Of a stretch of DNA of 64,000 nt, positions 1-10,368 are shown piece by piece. Where the stretch lies: NCBI RefSeq assembly GCF_014203895.1, contig NZ_JACHJY010000003.1, positions 62,001 to 126,000 of the forward strand. Reading direction: 5' to 3'. Source of the DNA: Streptomyces nymphaeiformis (lineage in GTDB: Bacteria; Actinomycetota; Actinomycetes; Streptomycetales; Streptomycetaceae). Numbering within the stretch: the stretch's first letter is position 1; every line of letters starts with the position of its first letter. The notes under the pieces are model-generated. The model had not been told where the DNA came from. It saw only the letters and a list, made by a program, of their open reading frames with translations, and searched no databases. Position numbers and translations under genes: made by a program.

Positions 1-139
1 CGTCGAGCCAGGTGAACGCGGCGAGTTCCGGGTCGTGCTCGGCGATCCTGCGGAGGTAGGTCTCGGCGATCTCGACGGGGCTGAGGTCACGACGGCGGAC
101 GGCGGCCGCGAGGTCGGTGGCGGAGGCGAAGGGGTCCAT
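1..139 (-). CDS. Amidase, N-terminal fragment (runs off the window)
   Basis: Only the first 46 codons are present, from an ATG at 139 to the window edge. The start reads MDPFASATDLAAAVRRRD and continues into LSPVEIAETYL, the usual N-terminus of amidase-signature enzymes (an alpha helix followed by the S-x-x-E motif). The Ser-Ser-Lys catalytic region would lie outside the window. It starts 27 nt after the livF-type stop on the same strand, so it is probably the last gene of the transporter operon. This suggests that the imported compound is an amide that is then hydrolysed in the cytoplasm. The family call rests on a short piece. Confidence 0.6.
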   Translation of the reverse strand, partial: MDPFASATDLAAAVRRRDLSPVEIAETYLRRIAEHDPELAAFTWLD

Positions 140-166
140 GGCAGGGGCTCCAGTGGGGTGGGGCGG

Positions 167-849
167 TCAGCGGACCGCGAGGAGGTCGTCGAGGCGGTCG
201 CGCAGGCCGGGGCCGTTCGGTGCGTCGAGGACGACCCGGCCGGCCTCCATCACCACGACGTGCCGGCTGTGGTCGAGGAGCGCTCCGGCGTGCTGGTCGA
301 CGAGGAGGACGGCCGTCCCGGCGGCGGCGATCGTGCCGAGCGCCTCCAGGACGTCGGCGACCACGGAGGGCTGGAGGCCCTGGGTGAGTTCGTCGACCGC
401 GATCAGGGTCCGGCCGGCGAGCATCGCCCGGGCGATGCCCAGCTGCTGTTTCTGCCCGCCGGAGAGCGTGCCGGCCTGCTGCCCGGCGCGGTCGGTGAGC
501 AGCGGGAAGACGGTGTGGGGGTCGACGGCGGGGACGGTGTCGCGGCGGCGGGCGAGGCGGAGGTTCTCGGCGACGGTGAGCGCGGGGAACACGCCCCGGT
601 CCTCGGGCATGAGCGTGGCGCCGGCCCGGGCGAGGAGTTCGGGCCGGCCCGGGGACAGGGCGCGTCCGTCGAGGGTCACGGTCCCGCCGTGCCGGTCGGC
701 GAGACCGAAGACGGTCCGCAGCAGGGTCGTCTTCCCGGCGCCGTTGCGGCCGATCAGGGCGGTGATCTCGCCGGCGCGCACGGTCAGGTCGGTCGGCCGT
801 ACGACGGCGGCCTGTCCGTATCCGCCGGCGAGGCCCGTCAGTTCGAGCA

Positions 850-850
<1 letters not shown>
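167..850 (-). CDS. livF: ABC transporter ATP-binding protein, LivF type
   Basis: A 227-residue ATPase of the hydrophobic/branched-chain amino acid transporter family, powering import at the inner face of the membrane. Walker A is GRNGAGKTT, the signature is LSGGQKQQL, and the Walker B region reads LIAVDEL; a switch histidine follows in VDQHAG. The length is normal for LivF. Its ATG (850-848) shares one base with the TGA of the upstream LivM-LivG fusion, so the two are translationally coupled. The other ATPase half of the dimer is the C-terminal part of that fusion. Substrate is not readable from this subunit. Confidence 0.93.
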
Positions 851-2582
<1,732 letters not shown>

Positions 2583-2586
<4 letters not shown>

Positions 2587-3785
2587 GAGCAGCCCTTCTT
2601 CGGGGTCGTGTCGGTGACCATCGGGTGGGTCCGGGTGACGGTGTACGCGCCGTCGCCGCCGATGGTGACCTCCCTCATGTCGGCCTGGAGCACGTGGTTG
2701 GCGGCGTCGAAGTGCGTGCCCTTGCCCAGCGGGCTGTCGTAGGACAGTCCGCCGATCGACTTGTTCACGGCCTCGGGGTCGTTCGAACCGGCCTTCTCGG
2801 CGGCTGCGAGCAGGAACTTGACGCCGAAGTAGGCGTTGCCGGCGACCTCGGGGACGGGGGCCTTCCACTGGTGGGCGGCCCGGTAGTCCTTCACGAAGGC
2901 GAGGCTCTCGGCGTCGTCGAGGCGGTCGCTCCAGCGCACCGTGTGCGTGCGGCCGGTGACGAGCGGTCCGAGCGCGGGCTGGAAGTCCGCGTCGAGGGAC
3001 GCGCCCTCGAAGCCGATCTTCGGGGTGAGGAGGCCGAACTGCTGCGCCTGCTTGGCGAAGGTCACCGCGTCCGCGCCGACGACCATGGAGAGCACGGTGT
3101 CGGGGGCGGCCGACTTCAGGCGGCCGATGACCGGCTGCCAGTCGGTCTGGCCGAGGGGGCTGTACTCCTCGGCGACGACGGTGCCACCCGCCTTCTTCAC
3201 GAGTTCCCCGGCGACACCGGCGTAGAAGTGGGGGTAGTTGTAGTCGGAACCGACGAGCGCGACCTTGGTGCCGTGCTTCCGGACCAGGCCGGGCACGGTC
3301 GGGGTCAGCATCTGCCGGGTGGACTCGCCGAAGCCCCACTGGTAGGCGAAGCAGTGTTCGGTGTCGCCGAGGATGGCGGTGCCGAACGGCACGTGCGCCT
3401 CGTCGGCGACCCTGCCGACCGCCTCGGCGGTGTCGCCGGTGATGGTGCCGAAGAGCATCGTCACCTTGTCCTGGCGGACGAGCCGGCGGGCGAGTTGGGT
3501 GGAGTTGGCGGGGTCTCCGGCGTCGTCCACCACGACGTACTCCACGGGGCGGCCGTGCACGCCTCCGTCGGCGTTCACCTTCCTGACCGCCAGTTCGAGG
3601 CCGTTGCGCAGGGCCGTTCCGACCTGGGAGACGGGGCCGGTGAGCGGGACGACCACGCCGATCTTCACCGGCCCGCCGGTGGCGGGGGCGTCGTCGTCGG
3701 AGAGCGCCGCGCCCTGGCAGCCGGTGAGGACGAGGGCGAGGGCGGCCGCCAGAGCCGGCGCGGTGGTGCGGAGCGCGGGCGTCAT
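2583..3785 (-). CDS. Lipoprotein substrate-binding protein, amide/branched-chain amino acid type
   Basis: A 400-residue extracytoplasmic receptor. The N-terminus has a hydrophobic signal ending in the lipobox LTGC, so it should be lipid-anchored. The mature part begins with VKIGVVVPLTGPVSQVG, a hallmark of the Leu/Ile/Val-binding (periplasmic binding protein type I) fold. Sections such as GTALRNGLELAVRKVNADGG and TDWQPVIGRLKSA resemble the amide/urea-binding branch (AmiC/FmdD-like) as much as true amino acid receptors. The ATG at 3785 overlaps the permease stop as ATGA. The neighbouring amidase favours an amide ligand, but this is inference. Confidence 0.88.
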
Positions 3786-4657
3786 GCGGCGCTCGCGGGC
3801 GCGGGGGTACGACGGAACCATGCGGAGAACCTTCCGATCCAGGGGCGTGAGCGCAGTGCGGCGATCGCGACGACGACGGCGTAGAAGAGGGCTTCGGCGA
3901 GGGTGTCGGAGAGCCAGGTGCGGAGCAGTACCGACAGGGTGGAGATCAGCAGGGCGGCGCCCGCGGCGGTGGCCAGGGCTCCGGGACGGCTGAGGAGCAG
4001 CCCGAAGAAGACGGGGACGAGCAGGCCGAACCCCATGCTGGGGTTGACGGCGAGGACCGGGCTGTAGAGGGCTCCGGCGAGCACCGCGAGCAGGCCGCCG
4101 AGGGTGAAGGCCGTGGCGCGCATGCGGCGTGGATCGGTGCCGAGCAGTGCCGCCATGGCCGGGTTGTCGGCGACGGCCCGCAGCCTCAGGCCCCAGTCGG
4201 TGCGGTGGGCCGCGAGCAGGACCAGGGCGATGACGGCGGTCGCGGTCAGCGCGCAGACCAGCCGGTACGTGGGGTAGGGGGTGCCGAGGACGTCGAGCGT
4301 GCCCTCCACGGGCACGGCGACGGTCCGCGAGGTCCCGGTGAAGAGGAGCTCGGCGCCCTGCCGCAGCGCCATGCCGAGACCCCAGGTGACCAGCATGGCG
4401 GCGAGGCCGTCGGAGCCGGGGCGGCGAAGCAGCAGCCGCTCGACGACCAGGAGCAGGGGCGCGCCGGCGGCGAGGGCGAGCAGGGTGCGGAGCCCGAAGG
4501 GGGCGGCGGTCGCGGTGGCGGCGACGTAGGCGCCGGTCATGGCGAGGTCGCCCTGGGCGAGGTTGACCACCCGGGTCGCGGCGAAGATCACCGCGATGCC
4601 GACCGTGAGCAGGCCGTAGAGGCCGAACTGGCCAAGGATGGCCAGAAGTACATCCAT
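3782..4657 (-). CDS. livH: ABC transporter permease, LivH type
   Basis: A 291-residue integral membrane protein with about eight hydrophobic segments. The N-terminus (GLYGLLTVGIAVIFAATRVV) and the following NLAQGDLAMTGAYVA are typical of LivH/UrtB permeases. It is the first gene of the minus-strand transporter operon and faces the AraC regulator at 4926 across a 268-bp spacer. It pairs with the LivM part of the fused protein to form the membrane channel. The stop codon overlaps the start of the receptor gene. Confidence 0.92.
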   Translation of the reverse strand: MDVLLAILGQFGLYGLLTVGIAVIFAATRVVNLAQGDLAMTGAYVAATATAAPFGLRTLLALAAGAPLLLVVERLLLRRPGSDGLAAMLVTWGLGMALRQGAELLFTGTSRTVAVPVEGTLDVLGTPYPTYRLVCALTATAVIALVLLAAHRTDWGLRLRAVADNPAMAALLGTDPRRMRATAFTLGGLLAVLAGALYSPVLAVNPSMGFGLLVPVFFGLLLSRPGALATAAGAALLISTLSVLLRTWLSDTLAEALFYAVVVAIAALRSRPWIGRFSAWFRRTPAPASAA

Positions 4658-4791
4658 CTGTTACCGCCTCTGTGCTTCCGGGTGCAGCGGGGACTCTGCG
4701 AGCATCTGGCAATCCCGCGCCGGGCACTGGTCCGTCAGCGCAGAGTTCTGTGCCGGCAGTGCGCGGACCGGACGGCGCGAACGGGGCGTGC

Positions 4792-4903
4792 GGTGCGGGG
4801 CCGCACCGGGTGCGTGCGGTGCGGGGGCCGGACCGGGTGTCCCCGGTGCGGGCCGGGCCGGTTTTCTCCGGTGCGGGGCCTGATCGGGTGTCCCCGGTGC
4901 GGG
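4792..4903. repeat. Five direct repeats of GGTGCGGG at about 26-bp spacing
   Basis: GGTGCGGG occurs at 4792, 4818, 4845, 4870 and 4896, that is with spacings of 26, 27, 25 and 26 bp. Flanking bases are partly conserved: CCGGGTGTCCC precedes the third and fifth copies. The array fills the regulator-proximal side of the spacer between livH and the AraC gene and ends just before the regulator's ribosome binding site. Regular spacing in a divergent promoter region suggests regulator half-sites or a recently expanded minisatellite; neither is proven. Confidence 0.7.
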
Positions 4904-4925
4904 CGGGTGCGTGAGGGGGAACGAC

Positions 4926-5885
4926 ATGCCGGTGGAGCGCCGGGACGACGGCAATCTGGTCTTCGGCTATCTCGACACGGCGTCGGCGGACCCGTCGGGT
5001 GCCTCCGACACGGTGCTGGTCCGGGCCCGGGCGGGCGACGAGGGGTACGCCGCCGACATGCGGCCGAGTCGGTTCGGCGCGCTCAGCGGCTGCGACATCA
5101 GCGGGGACCAGGAGATACGGGTGATGCCCCGGCCCTCCCCCGCGGCGCCGCGGCCTGGCCATCTCCTCGGCCTCCTCGTGGCGGGGCGCGGCGAGCTGGA
5201 ACAGGACGGGCGGCGGGCGGCGCTGCTGCCGGGCGACTTCGTGCTCTACACGGGCGCGCGGCCGTTCCGGCTCGAACTCGGCGACTCCCACCGGTACTTC
5301 GTCCTGGCCCTGGACGCCGGTACGGCCGGGCAGCTGGCGAGGGCGGAGGGTGCGGTGACCGCGAACGCGGAGCTGCCACGCTCGCCGAGCGGCCGGGTGC
5401 TCTCGGCGGTCGTCGGCGAGCTGGCCGAGCGGGCGCAGGGGTTCGGCCCGCTGGCCCGCCGGGACATGGGCGAGCACGTGTCGGCGATCCTGCGCACCCT
5501 GCTGCGCGAGACGGGCGGCGCCGGGCCGGCGCTTGGGTCGGGCTCGGCGGGCGTCATGGACCGGATCCTCACGTACGTCGACGAGCACCTGGCGGAGGAC
5601 CTGTCACCGGGGACGATCGCGGCGGCGCACCACATCTCCGTACGCCATCTGCACGCGCTCTTCCGGGAGTCGGGCGTGACGGTGAGCGATCACGTGCGGC
5701 GCCGCCGTCTGGAGCGGATCCGCACGGACCTCGTCGATCCCGGTCTGGCGCACCTGCCCGCGTACGTCCTCGCGGCGCGCCGGGGCCTCGGCGAGGCGAG
5801 TCACTTCAGCCGGGTGTTCCGGGCGGAGTTCGGTCTGTCGCCGCGTGCGGTACGGGAGCAGGCGCGCGTCCGCACCGAGCCGTGA
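4926..5885 (+). CDS. AraC-family transcriptional regulator
   Basis: A 319-residue regulator. The N-terminal half (about 1-190) looks like the cupin-type AraC ligand domain (for example LEQDGRRAALLPGDFVLYTG). The C-terminal about 100 residues carry the two-helix-turn-helix AraC DNA-binding domain, including SPGTIAAAHHISVRHLHALF and ASHFSRVFRAEFGLSPRAVR. The ATG at 4926 is preferred over the in-frame GTG at 4911 because AGGGGGA at 4914-4920 lies five bases upstream of it. It is divergent from the transporter operon, so it probably controls that operon and perhaps itself in response to an amide or amino-acid-like ligand. Confidence 0.92.
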   Translation: MPVERRDDGNLVFGYLDTASADPSGASDTVLVRARAGDEGYAADMRPSRFGALSGCDISGDQEIRVMPRPSPAAPRPGHLLGLLVAGRGELEQDGRRAALLPGDFVLYTGARPFRLELGDSHRYFVLALDAGTAGQLARAEGAVTANAELPRSPSGRVLSAVVGELAERAQGFGPLARRDMGEHVSAILRTLLRETGGAGPALGSGSAGVMDRILTYVDEHLAEDLSPGTIAAAHHISVRHLHALFRESGVTVSDHVRRRRLERIRTDLVDPGLAHLPAYVLAARRGLGEASHFSRVFRAEFGLSPRAVREQARVRTEP

Positions 5886-5927
5886 CGGCACCGCGCGGAG
5901 GGCCTCCTCTCCCGCGGCCGCAACTCT

Positions 5928-5957
5928 GTGGACACCCCGGGGGCGCGCACCTACGAT
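5928..5957 (+). promoter_or_regulatory. Candidate promoter upstream of the DUF4328-like gene
   Basis: GTGGAC at 5928-5933 and TACGAT at 5952-5957, separated by 18 bp, match the loose Streptomyces housekeeping promoter pattern (TTGACn and TAnnnT). They lie about 60 bp upstream of the GTG start at 6015. This was found by eye and is not confirmed. Confidence 0.35.
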
Positions 5958-6014
5958 GCCGGTGATCACCGCCGCCACCCACAGGCGCGGAGGCACTTCC
6001 GGGGGGGCGGACCA

Positions 6015-6608
6015 GTGGACCAGTACAACGTGCCCGTGGGGCCGGCGGCCGTGAACGGACCCCGCTACCGCTTCCGCAACCCCGCCGGACCGGCCCTCGT
6101 CGTCCAGTGCCTGATCGCGACCTCGGCGCTCGCCGAGGCGTACATCATCGCGACCGGCCCCGACGCCCCCTGGCTCAAGGACGGGAGCGTCCTTCTCGGC
6201 GTGCTCCAGCTCGCCTGCTGGGCCTCGTTCCTGGTCTGGTTCCACCGCGCCCGCTGCAACGCCGAGGTGCTCGCGCCCGGCACCCACAAGTACGCTCCGG
6301 GCTTCGCGCTCGGCGCCTGGATCATCCCGCTCGCCATGTGGTGGCTGCCCCGGCGCATCGCCCTGGACGTCCGGCGCGCCGGCGGCCCGCCCCGCGACAC
6401 CTGGCTGATCAACGCCTGGTGGTTCGTCTGGCTCTGCGACGGCCCGCTCTCGGTCGCCGTCCACCTCCTGGTGCTCCACCAGACCGAGTACCACAACCCG
6501 GTCGACCACGGCATCGGCATCCTGGACTCGATCCTGGCGATCGCGGTGATCCGCCGCATCACCGCCGACCAGCCGGCCGGCCCCCTCCCGTACTTCAACA
6601 TGACCTGA
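6015..6608 (+). CDS. DUF4328-like small membrane protein
   Basis: A 197-residue protein with about four hydrophobic segments: ALVVQCLIATSALAEAYIIA, a segment around LLGVLQLACWASFLVWF, one around FALGAWIIPLAMWWLP, and a last one near residues 150-170. The order of segments and the WFHRAR...PLAMWWLPRRIA...WWFVWL pattern is typical of DUF4328 proteins, which are abundant in Streptomyces and of unknown function. The GTG start at 6015 follows a G-rich ribosome-binding stretch (6001-6010). An earlier in-frame GTG at 5928 would overlap the proposed promoter. It is a single gene, followed by a 300-bp spacer. Confidence 0.8.
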   Translation: MDQYNVPVGPAAVNGPRYRFRNPAGPALVVQCLIATSALAEAYIIATGPDAPWLKDGSVLLGVLQLACWASFLVWFHRARCNAEVLAPGTHKYAPGFALGAWIIPLAMWWLPRRIALDVRRAGGPPRDTWLINAWWFVWLCDGPLSVAVHLLVLHQTEYHNPVDHGIGILDSILAIAVIRRITADQPAGPLPYFNMT

Positions 6609-6908
6609 GCCCGTCGGCGCCCTGCGGGACTCCCAAGTGGCGGGCGCCACACGGGAAGAGCGTTGTGGACGGCCCCGGTGTGCGGTTCGTGAACGCGGCA
6701 GCGGAGCGTTAGCGAGACGTGAGCACCGCGCGGGAAGCTGGTCGAGACCATCGTGGCCGGTGCACCGGCCACGGACCAGCAGACCACGGGGAGCCTCACC
6801 GTGCGTGGCGGTCACCGGCCGGGAGGCCGCCGCCGCCGCGCCGGCCGCCTCCGGGCGCCCGACCACGCCCGGACGGGAGAGGCGCGTGAGAAGGAGCAGG
6901 TAGCGGGA
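6609..6908. other. 300-bp spacer with two palindromes, upstream of the CIS regulator
   Basis: No gene was recognised here. The spacer contains GTGGCGGGCGCCAC near 6637 and the perfect 20-base palindrome GTGGCCGGTGCACCGGCCAC at 6753-6772. The first may be part of a terminator for the DUF4328-like gene. The second lies about 135 bp before the LuxR start and could be a regulator site or a hairpin in the leader. AAGGAG near 6891-6896 is the only Shine-Dalgarno-like element before the GTG at 6909. Confidence 0.5.
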
Positions 6909-7559
6909 GTGCTCACCACACGGGTGACGGTGACCGTCCACGCGTCCGATCCGCTGAGCCGGGCCGGACTCATCAGCCATCTACGGCACCAGCCGACGAT
7001 CGACTTCGTGCCCGAGCACGACGACGGGGTCCGGGGCGACCCCGCGGTCGCCGTGATGCTCGCCGACCGGATCGACGAACCCACCACCGCGGAGCTCCGG
7101 CGCCTCCTTCGCGGCCGCGACCAGCGCGTCGTCCTCGTCGCCCGCGAGCTGCGCGAACCCGACCTCCTGTCGGTCGTCGAGTACGGCGTACGGGCGATCA
7201 TCTGGCGCCACCAGGCCACCGAGCAGCGGCTGTTGAACGCCGTGCACAGTGCGGCCCGCGGCGAGGGCGAACTGCCGCCCGACCTGGTCAGCCGCCTGCT
7301 CAACCAGGTGGGGCGCCTCCAGCGGGCGACGGCCGCGGGCACGGGCACCGGCGGGGCGGTGCCGCTGTTCGGGATGGCTCCGCGCGAGGTGGACGTGCTG
7401 CGGCTGCTCGCCGAGGGGCTCGACACCCGGCAGATCAGCGAGAAGCTCGCCTACTCCGAGCGCACCGTCAAGAACATCCTGCACTCGCTCATGACCCGTC
7501 TCCAGCTCACCAACCGGGCGCATGCCGTCGCGTACGCGCTCCGCGAAGGCTACATCTGA
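6909..7559 (+). CDS. LuxR-family regulator of the contractile injection locus
   Basis: A 216-residue protein. The N-terminal about 125 residues resemble a response-regulator receiver (TVTVHASDPLSRAGLISHL, then VAVMLADRID, then VVLVARELREPDLLSVVEYG) but the acidic pocket is weak, so phosphorylation is doubtful. The C-terminal LuxR/GerE helix-turn-helix is clear: FGMAPREVDVLRLLAEGL and SERTVKNILHSLMTRLQL. The TGA overlaps the ATG of the Pvc16-like gene by one base, so regulator and structural genes are co-translated. A LuxR-type gene sits at the same place in the Streptomyces coelicolor CIS locus (recalled as SCO4263). GTG 6909 is chosen as the only good start in the conserved region. Confidence 0.87.
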   Translation: MLTTRVTVTVHASDPLSRAGLISHLRHQPTIDFVPEHDDGVRGDPAVAVMLADRIDEPTTAELRRLLRGRDQRVVLVARELREPDLLSVVEYGVRAIIWRHQATEQRLLNAVHSAARGEGELPPDLVSRLLNQVGRLQRATAAGTGTGGAVPLFGMAPREVDVLRLLAEGLDTRQISEKLAYSERTVKNILHSLMTRLQLTNRAHAVAYALREGYI

Positions 7560-8176
7560 TGATCCACGAGATAGACGAGGCGCTGCGCCGGCTGCTCGCT
7601 CCCGCCGTCACGGGCGAGATCGCCTTCGACGCCCCGACCCGCGACTGGGCGGCCCGCCGCAACACCCCCACGCTCAACGCCTACCTGTACGACATCCGCG
7701 AGGACGTGGCCCGGCGCGAGCGCGGTGCGGTGGCCGAGCGGGACGCCGACGGGATCGTGACGCGCAGGCGCCAGCCGCCGCGCTGGTTCCGGCTCTCGTA
7801 CCTGGTGACCGCCTGGACCTCCCGGCCCGAGGACGAGCACCGTCTCCTGTCGGGCGCGCTGGCGCTGCTCCTGCCGCACGAGGTGCTGGCCGGGGACGCG
7901 GTGCCGGAGTCCGTACGGCCGATCGCCACGTCCCTGCCGCTCTCCGTCGCGGTGCCGCCCGCGGAGTCGCGCTCGCTCGCGGACATCTGGTCCGCGCTCG
8001 GCGGCGAGCTCAAGCCCTCGCTGGACGTCGTGGTCACCACTCCGTTCCCGGTCACCCCGGTGTACGAGGCGGCTCCACCGGTCACCGAGGGCGCGGAGGT
8101 CGTGGTGCGCGGCATCGACGGCGTACCGGCGGACTCCAGGCCCCGGATGCGGCGACGTGTCGGAGGTGGCGCGTGA
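7559..8176 (+). CDS. CIS cap/terminator protein, Pvc16 N-terminal-like (DUF4255)
   Basis: A 205-residue protein of the DUF4255/Pvc16_N family, which closes the distal end of sheath and tube in contractile injection systems and R-type tail relatives. Family features visible are the N-terminal IHEIDEALRRLL, the segment RNTPTLNAYLYDIREDV, and PRWFRLSYLVTAWTSRPEDE. It starts inside the LuxR stop (TGATG) and ends in a GTGA overlap with the AAA+ ATPase, so the three form one translationally coupled unit. It acts in the cytoplasm during particle assembly. Confidence 0.9.
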   Translation: MIHEIDEALRRLLAPAVTGEIAFDAPTRDWAARRNTPTLNAYLYDIREDVARRERGAVAERDADGIVTRRRQPPRWFRLSYLVTAWTSRPEDEHRLLSGALALLLPHEVLAGDAVPESVRPIATSLPLSVAVPPAESRSLADIWSALGGELKPSLDVVVTTPFPVTPVYEAAPPVTEGAEVVVRGIDGVPADSRPRMRRRVGGGA

Positions 8177-10308
8177 CCGGGAACGACCTCACGGGCCCGG
8201 CGGGCGTGCTCGGCCTGCTCGCCGCCCTGCGCGGCCGGGTCGCGGCCCTGGTGGACGCCCGCAGCGCCGGGGACCCCACGGCGGGCGATCCGATGCGCGG
8301 CCTGTACGTCACGGAGGACACGGCCCGCCGCATCGCGGCGGCGCCGGGGCCGGGGGCGGGGGCGTCTCGGGACGGCGGGGTGCCGTTTCCGGACGGAGGC
8401 GCCCGGGAGGGGGACGACGTCCCGGTTCCGGACCCGGGTGTCCCGGCAGGGGGCGGCGGCGTGCCGCTGCCGGGCGTGGGCGCCCCGGCGGGGGACGGCG
8501 GGAGCCCGCTTCCCCACACGGACGGCACCGGCCGCCTCACCGCCCTCTCCCGGGTCTTCGGGCTCACCGCGCTCGACGCGCACATCCTCGTCGCGGCGCT
8601 CGCGCCCGATGTGGACCGGGGTTTCGAGGCGTTGTACGGGTACCTCAACGACGACGTGGGCCGGCGCCGCGCCACCGTGGCGCTGGCCCTGGACCTCGCG
8701 GGCACCGGTCCCTTCGACGCGGCCGCCCGTGACCGCTTCCATCCGGCCGCGCCGCTGCGCTCCGGCGGTCTCCTGGAGGTCGAGGACGAGGACCGCCCGC
8801 TGCCCGGCCGGGCCCTGCGCGTGCCGGAGCGGGTGGTGGCGTACCTTCTGGGCGACGACGGACGACTCGACCCGCAACTGTCCTCCTCCGAGGTCGAGTT
8901 GCTGGATCCCTCCGGCGACGGAATCACAGCCCCCTCCCCGCTCGGCGCGCGGGTCGTCGCCGCCGGTCCCGTCACCGTCCATCTGCGGGAGCGCGTCCCC
9001 GGGGCCGCGACCGACGGAGTGGTGGCCGCGCTGCGCGCCGCCGGGCGGCCCGTGCTGCGCTACCGGCCGGAGGGCGTGGACGAGGCGGTGGCGCGGGCGC
9101 TGCTGCGTGAGGCCCGGCTGCGTGGCGCCGCCGTGGTCGTCGAGCCGCTGCCCGAGCGGCCCGGGGCGCTGGTACGCGTGCTGGCCTCGTCCGGGACGAC
9201 GGTCGTCCTCGCCGGCACCGAGGCACCCGATCCCCGGTGGGCGCCGCACGCGGAGCTGATCGCGCTCGACGCGCCGGGCGGCACGGAGGGCCCGGGCGAC
9301 CTCTGGCACCGTGAACTCGGCTCACTGGAAGTCGACTTCGACCTGGACGCGGCGACCGCCCCGTACCGTCTCAGCGGAGACCAGGTGCGCCGGGCGGCGC
9401 GTTCCGCACGGGCGCTCGCCGCGTTCGAGGGCACGGCGCTGACCTTGGCGCAGCTCCAGCGCGGTGCCCGGCTGGTCTCGGCGCCGCTGCTCGACAGCCA
9501 TGCGCGGCGGATCCGGCCGGCCGTGGGGTTCGCCGATCTGGTGCTCCCCGAGGAGCCGCTGGGACTGCTGCGCGAACTGACGGGCCGGGCCCGCGACCGG
9601 GACAGGGTGCTCGGCGAGTGGGGGCTGCGGACGGGAGGCGGGCGCGGACGCGGTGTCGTCGCGCTGTTCGCCGGGGAGTCGGGCACCGGCAAGACGCTGG
9701 GCGCGGAGGTCGTCGCGGGCGAACTGGGCCTGGATCTCTACGTGGTGGACCTCTCGTCGGTGGTCGACAAGTACGTCGGCGAGACGGAGAAGAACCTGGA
9801 GCGGATCTTCGCCGAGGTGGACCGCACGGACTGCGTGCTCCTCTTCGACGAGGCCGACGCGGTCTTCGGCAAGCGGTCGGAGGTGAAGAGCTCGCACGAC
9901 CGGTACGCGAACCTGGAGAGCGCCTATCTGCTCCAGCGCCTGGAGGCGTTCGACGGGATCGCCGTGCTCACGACGAACCTCAGGGCCAACATCGACGAGG
10001 CGTTCACCCGCCGTCTCGACCTGGTCGTGGACTTCCCGTTCCCGGACCCCGGGCAGCGCCTGTCGCTGTGGCGTTCCTGCCTGGCGGGCACGCCGAAGGC
10101 GGAGGGACTGGACGAGGAACTCGCCCGGTGCTCCCAGGAGTTCGAGCTGGCGGGCGGTGCGATCCGTTCGGCCGCGGTGACGGCCGGCTATCTGGCGGCG
10201 GCCCGCGGGGCGGCCGTGACCAGCGAGGACGTACGGGCCGGGGCGCGGCGCGAGTACCGGAAGGCGGGGCGGCTCGTCCCGGACGCGGGAGCGCCCTGGG
10301 CGCCGTGA
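8173..10308 (+). CDS. AAA+ ATPase of the CIS locus (Pvc15-like)
   Basis: A 711-residue AAA+ protein thought to assist assembly or remodelling of CIS particles. Walker A is GESGTGKT at about residue 501, Walker B is CVLLFDEAD at about 554, with sensor-1 and arginine-finger-like segments after it (VLTTNLRANIDEAFTRRLD). The N-terminal half is the family's winged-helix-like region. Residues about 57-118 are a Gly/Pro/Asp-rich low-complexity insert made of degenerate units containing V-P-x-P, placed between TEDTARRIAA and RLTALSRVFGL, which look like adjacent conserved blocks. Start is the GTG at 8173 overlapping the upstream stop. Confidence 0.92.
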   Translation: MTGNDLTGPAGVLGLLAALRGRVAALVDARSAGDPTAGDPMRGLYVTEDTARRIAAAPGPGAGASRDGGVPFPDGGAREGDDVPVPDPGVPAGGGGVPLPGVGAPAGDGGSPLPHTDGTGRLTALSRVFGLTALDAHILVAALAPDVDRGFEALYGYLNDDVGRRRATVALALDLAGTGPFDAAARDRFHPAAPLRSGGLLEVEDEDRPLPGRALRVPERVVAYLLGDDGRLDPQLSSSEVELLDPSGDGITAPSPLGARVVAAGPVTVHLRERVPGAATDGVVAALRAAGRPVLRYRPEGVDEAVARALLREARLRGAAVVVEPLPERPGALVRVLASSGTTVVLAGTEAPDPRWAPHAELIALDAPGGTEGPGDLWHRELGSLEVDFDLDAATAPYRLSGDQVRRAARSARALAAFEGTALTLAQLQRGARLVSAPLLDSHARRIRPAVGFADLVLPEEPLGLLRELTGRARDRDRVLGEWGLRTGGGRGRGVVALFAGESGTGKTLGAEVVAGELGLDLYVVDLSSVVDKYVGETEKNLERIFAEVDRTDCVLLFDEADAVFGKRSEVKSSHDRYANLESAYLLQRLEAFDGIAVLTTNLRANIDEAFTRRLDLVVDFPFPDPGQRLSLWRSCLAGTPKAEGLDEELARCSQEFELAGGAIRSAAVTAGYLAAARGAAVTSEDVRAGARREYRKAGRLVPDAGAPWAP

Positions 10309-10317
10309 TCACGTGAA

Positions 10318-10349
10318 CGAGGGGGCCACCCGTACGGGTGGCCCCCTCG
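10318..10349. terminator. Bidirectional hairpin terminator
   Basis: A perfect inverted repeat, with the left arm CGAGGGGGCCACCC at 10318-10331 and its complement ending at 10349, around a short GTAC loop. It lies between the convergent AAA+ ATPase (ends 10308) and the membrane protein gene (ends 10369), so it can stop transcription from both sides. Confidence 0.8.
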
Positions 10350-10368
10350 GCCCGTTCGCGTCACCGGC

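Noticed and set aside
4661..4954. Short minus-strand frame with Pro/Ala-rich repeats in the AraC/livH spacer
   Set aside because: It reads through the 26-bp repeats, which are not a multiple of three, and overlaps the regulator start; no start context.
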